A stretch of 64,000 bases of DNA from Aplidium turbinatum (GCA_918807975.1 OU964921.1:37846498-37910497); one strand, 5' to 3'. Positions 22,352 through 32,858 are shown, numbered from the stretch's first letter. Notes: generated by a model not told the origin, from the sequence alone. Made by a program: numbers and translations.

Positions 22352-22456
22352 ATAATAATGGCGTTAAAGATTCATTACGCTCTTTATTTCCTTTCAAACA
22401 GCGACTTGCACAACTTGCCCCGTTGCGCAAATTGCCCCGGTCTCCCCTATATGGCT

Positions 22457-22703
22457 AGAAATAAATAAAGAAAAGGATACAAAAAAAGCATAAAGTTAGA
22501 ATCAGATCACCGTTCTGTCGTGCGACTGCGAATTACTGGATGTGCTTAGTTCCAAATCACCGTTGAAAGGCTACAAATTAGTTGTTATTGCGGAAGTGCT
22601 GAAATAAATAAAGAAAAGGCTACAAAGAAAGCATAAAGTTAGAATCAGATCACCGTTCTGTCGTGCGACTGCGAATTACTGGATGCTTAGTTCCAAATCT
22701 CTG
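22457..22703 (+). repeat. Tandem duplication, unit about 143 bp
   Basis: The run GAAATAAATAAAGAAAAGG and the following block through GTGCGACTGCGAATTACTGG appear twice, starting near 22457 and 22600, almost identical. The second copy has a 2-base deletion in ggatg(tg)cttag. It sits between the end of transposon C and the Gypsy 5' LTR. Confidence 0.75.
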
Positions 22704-22799
22704 TCAAAAAAAAAGAAGAAAGAATTTAAAGAAAAAGTAAGTCGTTCTGAAAACCCCCTTTTTGATCCCCACCCCTATCCTAGTTAACTATTTCCACCC

Positions 22800-23107
22800 T
22801 GTTATAGTCGTCATTTTATTTACGTTGAATATATGTAACTCGTGACCAGCGTCACTACATAATCACAGTTCAGCGTTTTCTGGTACAGACGTTGGAATTG
22901 ATTACCACCGCACTGCGCGTGTAAACAATTGAGCGTTCTGTACCACGTTCCTTAGTTGATTGTTTTGCGTTTCTTTCTTGATATATATTGAGTTGTTTTT
23001 GTGCACATAAGTGAGTAAGTAACAAGAGGTAAATGGTTTTCTCACTTGGTTGGCTATCGCTACAATTATTATTGTTTATTTTATATTAAACGTCTGGAAA
23101 TACAACA
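22800..23107 (+). repeat. 5' LTR of the Gypsy element
   Basis: 308 bp, TGTTATAG...TACAACA, matching 28447-28753 at about 95-96 percent identity by eye. Confidence 0.9.
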
Positions 23108-25344
23108 GACATTTAACTGGCGTCATCGGCAGGATCTTTACAGAATTTCTACAGGATTTTAGAAACATGGAGAAACTGATCGAAGTCCTGCAACAACAAA
23201 TTGCCAACCAAGAACGTCAGACGAAGGAGCAAATTGCCAGACAAGAAGAACGTCATCGAGAACAAGAAGAACGTCACCAGGAACGTCAAGAAGAACAAGA
23301 AAGGCGCCACCAAGAACAACTACGAGAAATACGAGCCCAAACTGCGAGATCACAGCCAACAACAATACAACAACAGGTATCTTTACCTAAGTTCGTAGCG
23401 TTCGATGCCACCACTGAACTGTGGGCAGACTATTGGAAGAGGTTTAACACCTTTGTAGCAGCACATTCAGTCGCACAAGACAAAATGCCGCAGGTTTTTC
23501 TCACCAATCAATCACCTACAATCTACAAAATGTTAACAAATTTGGCTGCGCAGGAAACAAACCCAAAAGAAGTCAACGATATCACCATGACGGAAATTAC
23601 AAATTACATGGCTCAACAATTCGACCCAAAACGCTTCATCGTGAGGGAGCGATTCCGTCTCTGGAGCAAAATGAAGCGCAAGCCCGGTGAAACAGCTCAA
23701 GAACTAGCCATCCGCATACGCCAGGCAGCTGCCACCTGTGACTTCTCGTCCATTTCAAATCCATTGGACGAAGCTTTACGTACTCGTTTTATTTGTTCAA
23801 TAGGTAACGAGGCGGTGCTTAACGCGTTATTCAAAATCAGAGCTGATGAACTTACTTTCAAACGTGCGGTGGAGGTTGCATCAGAAACCGAAGAGGCAGC
23901 CAAGGTGGCCAAAGAAACTGTTTACGGCACTCCACCAGTACCAGTTGCGAAAGTAAGGACCATCAGCAAACCTCCAAAAACTAAGCAACTTACAGGTACT
24001 TTCTTTTCTTCTAAAAATAAAGAATGCTATCGTTGTGGTAATTCCAACCATAACGCCAATGACTGTAGGTTTAAGAAAGCCACTTGCCATTTCTGCAATA
24101 TTACGGGACACTTACAGAGTGTTTGTCGAAAGAAAGCTAGACAGTTCAAACCTTCTAAGGTAAATTGTATCGAGGAAATTAACATGCTCTCTAGTTCTTG
24201 CAGAAAACCTCGAAATTCAAAGTTAGAAGTACCGATCTCCATTAATTCGGTAACCGCACACTTAGAACTGGACACTGCTACAAATGGAAATTTCCTTTCC
24301 AACGACATCTGGACTCGGATAGGCGCACCTCAATTGCAAGCACCAGTGTCGCAGTTCCAATCTGCTACCAAGCATCTAGTACCAATCACGGGTTCTTTCA
24401 CGGCCCAGGTAACTTGTCCTTCCACGGGAAGGTCAGATAATATTCCTTTTGTAGTCACGACAGCCAAAGGACTGAACTTGCTAGGTCGTGATGCAATTTC
24501 GTCTTTAGGAATTTTTATTGATAAATTCCTTCTGTCTAACTATTTTACTTTACAGAGCATCCAGTCATGCGACAAGCCTGATAAGAGTCTGGAGAAAGCA
24601 TGCTCCCTCTTATGTGACGAGTTCAAAGATGTTTTTAAGCCTGAACTCGGGTGCTTACGAGATTATGAACTAGACATAGATTTTAAGTCTGATGCTAAAC
24701 CTGTTTTTCTCAAACCTAGGCCTGTACCTTTCGCGCTAAAGGAGGACTTAGCACAAGCCTATGATTCGGGCATTGCACGTGGTGTATGGACACCAGTTCA
24801 GTTTTGCGATTGGGGCACACCGGTTGTTCCAGTCCGTAAGCCTTCAAACTCTTCAGAAGCGAAGGCCAAGTTACGCATATGTGGCGATTATTCAGTCACG
24901 GTGAACCCTTCCCTGGAGACCCATCGTCACCCGTTACCCTTACCAGAAGACTTAATGCAAAAGTTGGGTGGTGGGTACGGTTTCAGCAAGATAGACTTGG
25001 CTGATGCCTACAATCAGATTCGACTTGGTCCTGACAGTCGAAAACGACTCGCATTAAGCACTCACCGTGGCGTACTTTTACAAAATGTTTTACCTTTTGG
25101 CATATCTTCTGCTCCAGGTTATTTTCAGAAGATCATGGACGACCTTACAGCCGACCTTCCAGGGGTTGCAGTCTACCTAGACGACATTCTTGTCAGTGGC
25201 ACTACTGCTGAGGAGCATCTCCAGAATCTTAGATGGCTCCTCGATCGACTTCACTCAAAAGGCCTGAGGCAGGCCTCGAAATTTGTACTTTTTTCCGGCG
25301 GTCAAGCATGTCCTACCGGACTGGCCCTTTCAGCGGACATTTAA
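23050..25344 (+). CDS. Gypsy gag-pol, 5' part (gag, zinc knuckles, protease, RT start); fossil
   Basis: The open frame begins inside the 5' LTR; the likely gag start is the ATG at 23167. Near the N-terminus is a Gln/Glu/Arg-rich coiled coil (REQEERHQERQEEQERR). A retrotransposon gag domain follows, then two CCHC knuckles (CYRCGNSNHNANDC and CHFCNITGHLQSVC), an aspartic-protease region, and the RT with IDLADAYNQIRLG and a catalytic YLDD. The right border is set by the DNA transposon insertion at 25270. Gag forms the particle, pol copies RNA to DNA. Treated as a fossil. Confidence 0.85.
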   Translation: MAIATIIIVYFILNVWKYNRHLTGVIGRIFTEFLQDFRNMEKLIEVLQQQIANQERQTKEQIARQEERHREQEERHQERQEEQERRHQEQLREIRAQTARSQPTTIQQQVSLPKFVAFDATTELWADYWKRFNTFVAAHSVAQDKMPQVFLTNQSPTIYKMLTNLAAQETNPKEVNDITMTEITNYMAQQFDPKRFIVRERFRLWSKMKRKPGETAQELAIRIRQAAATCDFSSISNPLDEALRTRFICSIGNEAVLNALFKIRADELTFKRAVEVASETEEAAKVAKETVYGTPPVPVAKVRTISKPPKTKQLTGTFFSSKNKECYRCGNSNHNANDCRFKKATCHFCNITGHLQSVCRKKARQFKPSKVNCIEEINMLSSSCRKPRNSKLEVPISINSVTAHLELDTATNGNFLSNDIWTRIGAPQLQAPVSQFQSATKHLVPITGSFTAQVTCPSTGRSDNIPFVVTTAKGLNLLGRDAISSLGIFIDKFLLSNYFTLQSIQSCDKPDKSLEKACSLLCDEFKDVFKPELGCLRDYELDIDFKSDAKPVFLKPRPVPFALKEDLAQAYDSGIARGVWTPVQFCDWGTPVVPVRKPSNSSEAKAKLRICGDYSVTVNPSLETHRHPLPLPEDLMQKLGGGYGFSKIDLADAYNQIRLGPDSRKRLALSTHRGVLLQNVLPFGISSAPGYFQKIMDDLTADLPGVAVYLDDILVSGTTAEEHLQNLRWLLDRLHSKGLRQASKFVLFSGGQACPTGLALSADI

Positions 25345-26297
25345 TATCTCAACCGGACATATTTTTGCATGTAGATTTTGCACAAAATCACACTACAGTA
25401 TTGTGTACGGTAGTCGTGTTTGTAGAAGAAGATTTTCTACAACAGAATAACTCTGCAATAGTTTATGGCTTAATTAACCGGCCCTGAAGTATACTGGAGC
25501 AGATTGCTTGCAAATAAATCAGTGCGTTAATGACAGTCGTGTAACGACGCAATAAACACAATTGAAAACAACAATCCAAATTTCCTTATTACAAAAGCAA
25601 CTACGATCACTTATTCCGTGGTTTTCGCGTTATAGAATCGTTGTGCCAAGCGATTACTGCCGGCGCGGGATCGTAAATCTCCAGCTCAGAACCGTCCAGA
25701 CAAATGCGCATCAGTGACTCAATAGTGTTAGCCCTCAATAGTGTTAGTGTTAACTAACTAACACAATAGTGTTAGTCTAACACACTCCCTTCTGTGCAGA
25801 AATTCTATTTCTATCAGTATCAGCGTGGATACGGTCGCCACATTCGCCTAAGCACGTGCGGAACCCAGCTGAGACTTGCTTCTCTGTGACGTTTCTTTTT
25901 AACAAACGATCAATGTAACGCAATAATCCTCATTGTTAAAATTAGAATACATATCCTACCGAAAAGTTCAGACAACTTTATTTTAAGGCAACATTGCAAG
26001 GCGTTGAAATGATGTAAAAATGGCTACTTTTGCCATCAGCTCGTTAATCACGCTACTCTAATGTGATCTTTAAAGCAATTGCCCGTACTATTATTGTTTC
26101 AGCTCCGTATTTGTTCGCGTTAAACAAACAATTGTAACAATTCAAATTTAAAATATATTTTTGCTGCATTAGCTCTATTTTTGTCAAGAATTTTGCGGCG
26201 GTCATTTATGACCGACCAATGAGTCGGTTTCGGCGGACATTCGAGGTCATTCCGGAGGTCATGTCCGCCATGACCGCCGGAATTTCGAGGCCTGCAG
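25270..26297. mobile_element. DNA transposon inserted in the Gypsy pol region
   Basis: The ends CAGGCCTCGAAATT and AATTTCGAGGCCTG are inverted repeats; TGAGG flanks both sides (25265-25269 and 26298-26302). The body is 1028 bp and non-coding, with blocks of ccgacc/ggtcat and the pair ctaacac/gtgttag. The superfamily is uncertain; CAG-type ends suggest hAT, but the duplication looks like 5 rather than 8 bp. Confidence 0.75.
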
Positions 26298-26302
26298 TGA
26301 GG

Positions 26303-28381
26303 TGTAGGAAAGACAAGTGTAAGTTTGCACAACCTCAGGTAGAGTATCTCGGACACATTTTGTCTAGGCAGGGCATCTCCAAAGATCCCAAGGTAAACGC
26401 CGTACTGGAGATGTCTTCCCCCACTGACGTATCTTCTCTTCGTTCGTTTTTAGGTTCCTTACAATTTTATTCGAAGTTTCTACCGTTGAACGCTTCTACT
26501 GTAGCAGAACCCCTATACCATCTCACAAAAAAGGACATTCCTTGGAGATGGGGAAAACAAGAGGAAAACTCTTTTGCTCAGCTGAAGCATCATCTATCTA
26601 CTGATGAGGTTCTTACACATTTCAATGCGTCACTTCCGGTAGGTATCGCATGTGATGCTTCTAGTGTAGGCATTGGTGCTACTTTGTTTCACCGTTACCC
26701 AGATGGCACAGAACGGCCTATAGCAAACGTTTCAAAAGTATTAACAGCCTCTCAGAGAAACTATTGTCAAATTCAGAAAGAGGTTTTGTCGATAATTTTT
26801 GCGCTAAAGAAATTCTATCAATATCTTTTTGGTAGATCATTCATTTTGATCACAGATCATAAACCATTGCTTAGTCTTTTTGGCCCGACCAAATCGACAC
26901 CTTCTTTGGCAGCAAATCGTTTGGCTCGTTGGGCACTCTTTTTGTCGCAATTTACATGCACTATTGAGTACAGGAAGACAAAGGATCATCAAAACGCTGA
27001 TGCTTTGAGTCGCTTACCAGCAGGAGGGGATAAAGTCTTCGATGAAGAGGAAAGTGCGGATGACATTGATATCGTCTGTGCTATCGATGCTTTGGATTTG
27101 CAAGTCCAGACCCCAAATGCCGCCTCACTGCGTAAAGAATCTTCTAAAGATCCTATCATTTCCACGGTAATGCGTTTCATTCATGAAGGATGGCCGGCCA
27201 AGTCTTCTCCACAAGACCCGGTCGAACCGTTCCGTAAGTACGCAGACTCTCTTTCTACTTGTTACGGATGTCTACTTTACGGTTCCAGAGTGGTCATCCC
27301 TTCCAAACTTCGTCCTTCCGTTCTTCAGTTGCTTCATGAAGGACATTTCGGCATTGAGAGAATGAAGCAGTTGGCAAGGACGTCCGTCTACTGGCCAAAC
27401 ATCGATCGAGACATCGCGGAACTTTGTCACAAGTGCAGTACCTGTGGCGAATATCAACCGCAATCTAAAACCCAGGTCCAATCATGGACGGTTCCAGAAG
27501 CACCGTGGAGTCGCTTACACATAGATCATGCGGTAGAATTCATGGGTTACCATTGGTTACTCAGCATTGATGCTTTTTCTAAATACCCATGTATTCATGC
27601 TACTACTTCCTTATCGTCAACAGCTACTATCAACCTGCTAGAAGAAGATTTTGCTCATTTCGGCTATCCCCATACTATAGTTACCGATAATGCTACTACT
27701 TTTAAATCCACAGAATTTCAAACTTTCTGTAAGGAGAGGGGTATGGTGCACATCACGCGTGCCCCTTACCATCCGGAAACCAATGGAGCAGCGGAGCGCC
27801 TCGTACGTACGTTCAAGCAAGCACTTCGCAAATCTTCCCTGCCTCCGAAACAAGCCGTCTTGGAGTTCCTACAGCAGTATCGACGCACTCCGAGTGGCTA
27901 CTCTCCAAGCCAATTACTCAACAATCGTCAGATTCGAACCAAGATCGACACGCTTCTCCCCACACCGTCTCAAGTGGTACCCCGACAAAACCCTCACAAC
28001 ACGAACGCCTCTGAAGTTACAAAACGACATTTCAAATTGGGAGATCCCTGTTACGCGCTATCATTCACTCCACGACGGAGCCAGGATCCTCGTTGGGTTC
28101 CAGCCGAGGTGATTAAGCGACAGGGTAGCCGAATCTTCCTGGTACGTCTGCTGCCACATGGTCCGACGTGGAGACGCCATATGGACCAACTGCAACCTCG
28201 CTATGCATCATCGGAGGACCAGGAGCCGGGAGAAACTCCTGCACCAACAGTCGACTCCTCCGCTGTCTCCACCTCAGCTCGAACGGATTCGGACGACACA
28301 CCGACTGTACCGGAATTCGGGCCATACAACCCACGAAGGTCGAGCCGTCGCCGCAGACCTCCGGCCCGTTTCGGACTTTGA
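26303..28381 (+). CDS. Gypsy pol, 3' part (RT end, RNase H, integrase); fossil
   Basis: It carries VEYLGHILSRQGISKDP (RT thumb) and FYSKFLP. The RNase H region follows with ACDASSVGIGATLF and LITDHKPLLSLFG, then an HHCC-type zinc region (HEGHFGIERMKQLAR...CHKCSTCGEY). The integrase core has IDHAVEFMGYHW, IVTDNATTF and APYHPETNGAAERLV. A chromodomain is not evident; the C-terminal tail is Ser/Pro/Arg-rich. The stop lies at 28379-28381, about 65 bases before the 3' LTR. Treated as a fossil. Confidence 0.85.
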   Translation, partial: CRKDKCKFAQPQVEYLGHILSRQGISKDPKVNAVLEMSSPTDVSSLRSFLGSLQFYSKFLPLNASTVAEPLYHLTKKDIPWRWGKQEENSFAQLKHHLSTDEVLTHFNASLPVGIACDASSVGIGATLFHRYPDGTERPIANVSKVLTASQRNYCQIQKEVLSIIFALKKFYQYLFGRSFILITDHKPLLSLFGPTKSTPSLAANRLARWALFLSQFTCTIEYRKTKDHQNADALSRLPAGGDKVFDEEESADDIDIVCAIDALDLQVQTPNAASLRKESSKDPIISTVMRFIHEGWPAKSSPQDPVEPFRKYADSLSTCYGCLLYGSRVVIPSKLRPSVLQLLHEGHFGIERMKQLARTSVYWPNIDRDIAELCHKCSTCGEYQPQSKTQVQSWTVPEAPWSRLHIDHAVEFMGYHWLLSIDAFSKYPCIHATTSLSSTATINLLEEDFAHFGYPHTIVTDNATTFKSTEFQTFCKERGMVHITRAPYHPETNGAAERLVRTFKQALRKSSLPPKQAVLEFLQQYRRTPSGYSPSQLLNNRQIRTKIDTLLPTPSQVVPRQNPHNTNASEVTKRHFKLGDPCYALSFTPRRSQDPRWVPAEVIKRQGSRIFLVRLLPHGPTWRRHMDQLQPRYASSEDQEPGETPAPTVDSSAVSTSARTDSDDTPTVPEFGPYNPRRSSRRRRPPARFGL

Positions 28382-28446
28382 GAGTTATTGTTTAATTCGG
28401 TGTCTTGTTCATATTTTTCTTTGTGTATAAAAATTATCGGGGGAGG

Positions 28447-28753
28447 TGTTATAGTCGTCATTTTATTTACGTTGAATATATGTAACTCGTGACCAGCGTC
28501 ACTACATAATCACAGTTCAGCGTTTTCTGGTACAGACGTTGGAATTGATTACCACCGCACTGCGCGTGTAATCAATTGAGCGTTCTGTACCACGTTCCTC
28601 AGTTGATTGTTTTGCGTTTCTTTCTTACTATATATTGCGTTGCTTTTATACACTGAATCAGTAAGTAACAAGAGGTAAATGGTTTTCTCACTTGGTTGGC
28701 TATCGCTACAATTGTTATTGTTTATTTTATATTAAACGTCTGGAAATACAACA
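28447..28753 (+). repeat. 3' LTR of the Gypsy element
   Basis: 307 bp, the partner of 22800-23107. It is preceded by a purine-rich tract. Its right border abuts an inverted-repeat element that begins AATTGTCAAAAGTGG. Confidence 0.9.
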
Positions 28754-29132
28754 ATTGTCAAAAGTGGAAAATTTGGCGTTGCGTTTACCACCAACATGTG
28801 CAGTGCTGTAACGAAAAGTTAGTGTTAGACTGGCCAAAACAGCCTAAATAAGGTTACTGGACAAGCATTGCCATAGGCCTGTTTAAATCTTTGTGGTTTC
28901 ATGCAAAACATTGACGGGGTGGGGGTCAGTTATACTTTTAGCCTCCCTTTTAGCTTGTTATTACTGCCTTGTTAATAATGTTGCTTAGAAAACAAATTGG
29001 TATCAAAATTATAGTTGGTGGGTGTATTTCAGCTACTTATGCACCACATGGCCTGGCTTTGTGGATATAGCACAATGTGTATGTGCAATAAACGCAACGT
29101 CTAATCTTCCACTTTTGACAAAAGTAACAATT
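28754..29132. repeat. Inverted-repeat element next to the 3' LTR
   Basis: The left arm TTGTCAAAAGTGGAAAATTT with GCGTTGCGTTTA (28756-28790) is matched inverted at 29085-29130 (TAAACGCAACG...CCACTTTTGACAA). The central region is non-coding. It is probably a MITE; the left border is masked by the LTR junction. Confidence 0.55.
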
Positions 29133-29699
29133 TGCCGTTACCATATCTCACAAACCTGACGTGATAGGATAAATTTGAGGTCAGATTCGGATTCAGCACC
29201 CCAAAATTACTCTTAATCAGTTTTCAAAGTTCATAGAGCAAATATCGTGTAGATCATTGTTATTGATAACTGGGGCCCGCAAAAGTCAATGAAGTCAGAA
29301 TTTTTTAAGGACCTTGTCTGTTCACAAATCAAAGAATAAAGTTGTTTTAAGCACCTAGGAGACTGTTTCTAACAAGTTTATAGGTCAAAATTGACAATAA
29401 AGTCAAAGTTTGTCAAATTATGGCTTTTGACAAACTTTTTTGTGTTTCTTGAGAGTAATTTTTGTCAAAATCCTTGTAGAAGCATTGTAAATCAGGAACT
29501 GCGACACAATTAAGCCATATTAACCCATAAAAGCAGGAAATATGTCAAATTGCCCTCTTGGATCAACACTAACTTTTATCACAAAATTTCCACTGTTTAA
29601 GTTATTCATTGTTACGTATTTAAATAGTTCTTATAAAGCACGTCCTCTTTGCAAACGTGGTCTTTTCGAAAATCAACAGTATGGATTTTAGAAATAGCT
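29133..29699. other. Gene-free stretch
   Basis: No exon recognised. Several short direct and inverted blocks of aaagtcaaa/tttgac occur between 29390 and 29480, possibly decayed parts of the same repeat as 28754-29132. Confidence 0.35.
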
Positions 29700-29932
29700 T
29701 ACTGACATTTTGTAATACAAAAATGCCTAAGCAAGCTAAATTGTCTTCAGCAAAAGTTAGACAGATGTGGCGAGATTTTCCTGGTGAATTTAATGCAACT
29801 CCCGTGTGATTTAAGGTGAATTTTTGCGAGTTTATAGTGAATTTAGATAAAAAGTATTTTGTTGAAAGCGACAGGAAAAGTAAACGCTATCAAGCTGGAT
29901 TGGAGCGACAACAAGCATCGCAATCAAGGTAA
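29700..29932 (+). pseudogene. Decayed zinc-finger/CGGBP1-like N-terminus
   Basis: From ATG at 29723 the frame reads MPKQAKLSSAKVRQMWRDF, and later in another frame KKYFVESDRKSKRYQAGLER ending at a GT donor. This pattern resembles the N-terminal zinc-finger segment of CGGBP1-like and hAT-derived proteins, but the expected CxxC is lost and a stop lies between the blocks. It is probably a transposase-derived relic. Confidence 0.35.
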
Positions 29933-30174
29933 CTTTTTTGAACAAGTCCCTTTTATTGAAAACGTTTGGGTCTGAAATCGACAAAATGTTATGTTTGGGT
30001 AACTGGTATCAATTCAAGGAAGAGCTGTGGCCTCTACAAATAAGCAATTTCGTTAGGTGAAAATAAAGTCAAAATTTGATAAAATAAAGTCAAAAAAATT
30101 GTTTTTAGGTCAAAATAAAAATGGCCCTATTGATAACCTATATTATTTAGTTTGGCCTAAATGTTTATATTTCA

Positions 30175-31293
30175 GATGACTATAAAATTGCTTTAGCTAT
30201 GTCGGAGAAGGAAGAATACACTTTGAACTTAGAAGAAGAGGATCAGCTCATCAGAAAGCGTACAAAGAGAAGAAAAGTCCTAAGTTCTTCTGATTTGGTA
30301 GGTTAATAATAAACAATTGTTAAAGTAGTTTAGAAAAATTTATTTATGAAATTATAAATTTAATGTAGTTCTATAATCTATATTTATGGATTTACAGTCA
30401 CTATTAAACTAAATCAACAGTGTGTTCCCCCTGTTAGGGTTCATCACTCGGTCAGTAAATACCTCCCGACGAACCCTCACAGGGGGCAACAGACTGTTGC
30501 GATCTAACTTTAGTGATTGTAAATCTATAAGTATTGTTCAAACCTGTTTTGTGTTATTACCCAAAAATTTTAAGCTACACAGTTTCATGTATGTAGAGAG
30601 TGATCAACGTAGGTAGCACAGTTGATACTGGCTGAGGGAGAGACTCTAAGAACAATTCCATGACAGCACATGTACAGTACAATCTCACAGTACACCCATT
30701 GTTCGACCATATAGCTGTGCTTAAGCATTAATTGGTTTTGCGTCTCTCCATCAGCGAGTCTCAACTGTGCTACCTAGTACCTACGTTGATCATTTGAAGT
30801 GTCATAGACTAGCACGGCTGTCTTGATATTGAATAGAGATTTGCAGTCAGTGTTGGACCTATTTCTGTCCGGATTGCTTTTTTTCGCTGAGACTTTATTT
30901 TATTAACCTCTATTATTAATCATGAAACCCCGTTTGACAACTGTTTTTTGTTCTCGCTGAGACATTATGGTACATAACCTCTATTATAAGCTAATTCCTT
31001 TCAATATACATATGCCCCTCTGGGATTTTAGAAATCTCCGAAAAAGGCTGTCTCCGAAATGGATTCTCCCAATAGTACCAGGCCGATTTTTTAATGCTAG
31101 GTGCTACAGAGAAAACATGTTCGTTGTAATTGAAACGTACGGTAAACTTTTCATTTTTTGTTTAGATAGTGATGATGATGAAGAACATCAGACAAAGAAA
31201 GAGGCTTGCATTGAACACTTCATTTTCTTTACCGATACCGCCGCAATAGACATCAACCACATTATATTCCCTTTGACAACAATTTCAAATCTG
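30175..31293 (+). CDS. Possible small spliced host gene (two exons), unrecognised
   Basis: An exon after tttatatttcag at 30174 reads DYKIALAMSEKEEYTLNLEEE and then a basic RKRTKRRKVLSSSDL stretch. If the donor at about 30303 is used, the frame joins to an exon after ttttttgtttag near 31165 reading DSDDDEEHQTKKEACIEH, ending at a TAG near 31294. The basic cluster followed by an acidic Ser/Asp patch is typical of nuclear proteins, but no family is recognised. Later exons beyond 33000 are possible. Phase continuity is the main support, so this is tentative. Confidence 0.3.
30427..30486. repeat. Strong 16-bp hairpin
   Basis: CCCCCTGTTAGGGTTC at 30427-30442 pairs with GAACCCTCACAGGGGG at 30471-30486 (15 of 16), with a 28-base loop. 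The GC-rich stem stands out in AT-rich DNA. It may be a tiny MITE or a structured RNA; no polymerase III boxes were seen. Confidence 0.6.
30601..30792. mobile_element. MITE, 192 bp, with long terminal inverted repeats
   Basis: TGATCAACGTAGGTAGCACA and onward for about 45 bases is repeated inverted at the right end (GTCTCTCC...CTACGTTGATCA), with a small insertion of about 8 bases in one arm. It is non-coding. TGATCA at both ends may be part of the repeat or a palindromic target. It sits in the possible intron of the 30175-31293 gene. Confidence 0.7.
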
Positions 31294-31693
31294 TAGAGTG
31301 TCAACCTTTAGCTGTTGACATCAATTGTGAGCGCTCCTTATTTTGTTTCATCATTTCTAGTTTATAATTTATATTTGATACGTAATTTACTTTACTGCCG
31401 GCTTGGTTTAGTTTTCATTCAGCATTTTTTCAATATTTACGCTTTTGCTTTTTCAATTTTTTACGCTCATGTTTTGGCATTATTGCGTCACTGTAATGTT
31501 GTTTAAAACATTACTTGTAGGTTTTAACTGCCCTTTATCAGAACTGACGATGCACTGAATAAGTGCGAAATATATTTTCTGTAACATCTACTGACAACTG
31601 ATCCCTGTTACCTTAGCAATTGAGGTTTTAGCTCTCCTTATTTTATGTTATATTGTTTGATTGAAATACAACTACTGCTAAATAGCTAAAGAG

Positions 31694-32850
31694 CAGTGGC
31701 GTACCGTGACCACTTTGACAGGGTGTTCACTGTTCAGTGACGGCAAAGTAACAGCGGGGGGTCTGGGGGGCCTCCCCCAGAAAAATTTTAAAATTAACAT
31801 TGAATTTGGTGCGTTCAGAGAGCATTTTCAGCACAAATTCTGAACATGAACAGAACTGACAAAAATAATGTTGTCGGAATGGAGAAGAATACAAAATAGA
31901 TATTTATTTGACAGCGCATTGAATGAAAGACTTAATAATATCAAACATTAAGTTGCATTTCTAAAGTCACATACTTCAGTTCACTTTTTATTTCCGACTA
32001 TCAAAACGAACAATATTACTTGCCATAACACAGCAGGAGTCTGAAAAAACGCGAAAGTTAAAGCGTGCTCGAGATGGAAATGATTTACTTCATGCAAGGA
32101 TTAGGCACGGTCGCAACACCTTGAGAAATGTACAAGCGAATTAAAAACAAACAGGTGAAAGTTAAAACAAAAAACAATAGCAAAGCAACTCGATAATAAA
32201 CAAGAAAAGAAAGTCGATTGCTATGTTGGTCGGCTGTACGTTTATCCGCCGTGCTACTTAGTAAAAACGAAAATGTTTAACACCTCGACTACAGAAGAAA
32301 AATTCATCTATAGCATAATTCGATTCTTCTTGTTTGTGCAATAAATTTTTGAATTACATCGTCGTAGAAAGCTTGCTTTTGCTTCAGTTCTAGCAAAAGT
32401 TGTTTCCAACGCTGATCACCTCAAACCATAGCTCAAACTCTAATCCAACAAGCTAAAACTTGCTATTGCCTGGGATTCCCCCAATGACGCGCCAAGGTGT
32501 GCAGATCAGCGAGTGCACAGCCTGGCTGACCTAAAACCATTGCTGTTTTCGCTGCCTTGTGACGTCATTTTTCCTAATTGTTTATTTTAAATAGCACTCG
32601 CCAAGCTGTCAGTGCACACCCAGCTTAAAGGTAATGACCGAAAAAAATTAAAGGCAATGACCTCAAACGTTGGAGTATTAAAATTAGAAGGGGACGAGTT
32701 TTGCAATTGAAAAGAAAGCAATCAGCATGCAGCAAGATGTTAGAATATCATGAAACTAAAGAACATCGACAACCGATGGAAATTTTCTTTTTTTCTGGAT
32801 TTCTTGGGGTGTGCGGTGCACACCTTGAACACCCTGAATATACGCCACTG
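31694..32850. mobile_element. Non-autonomous hAT element, 1157 bp
   Basis: It starts CAGTGGCGTA and ends TACGCCACTG, flanked by a perfect 8-bp duplication CTAAAGAG (31686-31693 and 32851-32858). There is no transposase frame. The block GGGGGGTCTGGGGGGCCTCC followed by agaaaattttaaa near 31757 is shared with the hAT at 53731, so the two are related although their outermost bases differ. Confidence 0.9.
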
Positions 32851-32858
32851 CTAAAGAG

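Larger units (their letters stand above)
17347..22447. mobile_element. Truncated second copy of transposon C, split by a LINE insertion
   Basis: Bases 17349-17411 are identical over 63 bp to 15799-15861 of element C. Bases from about 22352 to 22447 match 15880-15976, ending in the same CCGGTCTCCCC terminus, with only about four differences. About 20 bp of the target present in the first copy are missing at the junction. The left 540 bp of this copy are absent. Everything between is the LINE region. Confidence 0.75.
22800..28753 (+). mobile_element. Gypsy-type LTR retrotransposon fossil (two LTRs, gag-pol)
   Basis: LTRs of about 308 bp at both ends (22800-23107 and 28447-28753) begin TGTTATAG and end ACAACA. 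They differ at roughly a dozen positions, about 4 percent, so the insertion is moderately old. A primer-binding-like stretch follows the 5' LTR and a purine tract (GGGGGAGG) precedes the 3' LTR. Coding parts in order are gag with a coiled coil and two zinc knuckles, protease, RT, RNase H and integrase. It is broken: one clear interruption is a DNA transposon inside pol (25270-26297). The 5-bp flanks (CACCC and ATTGT) do not match. Confidence 0.9.
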
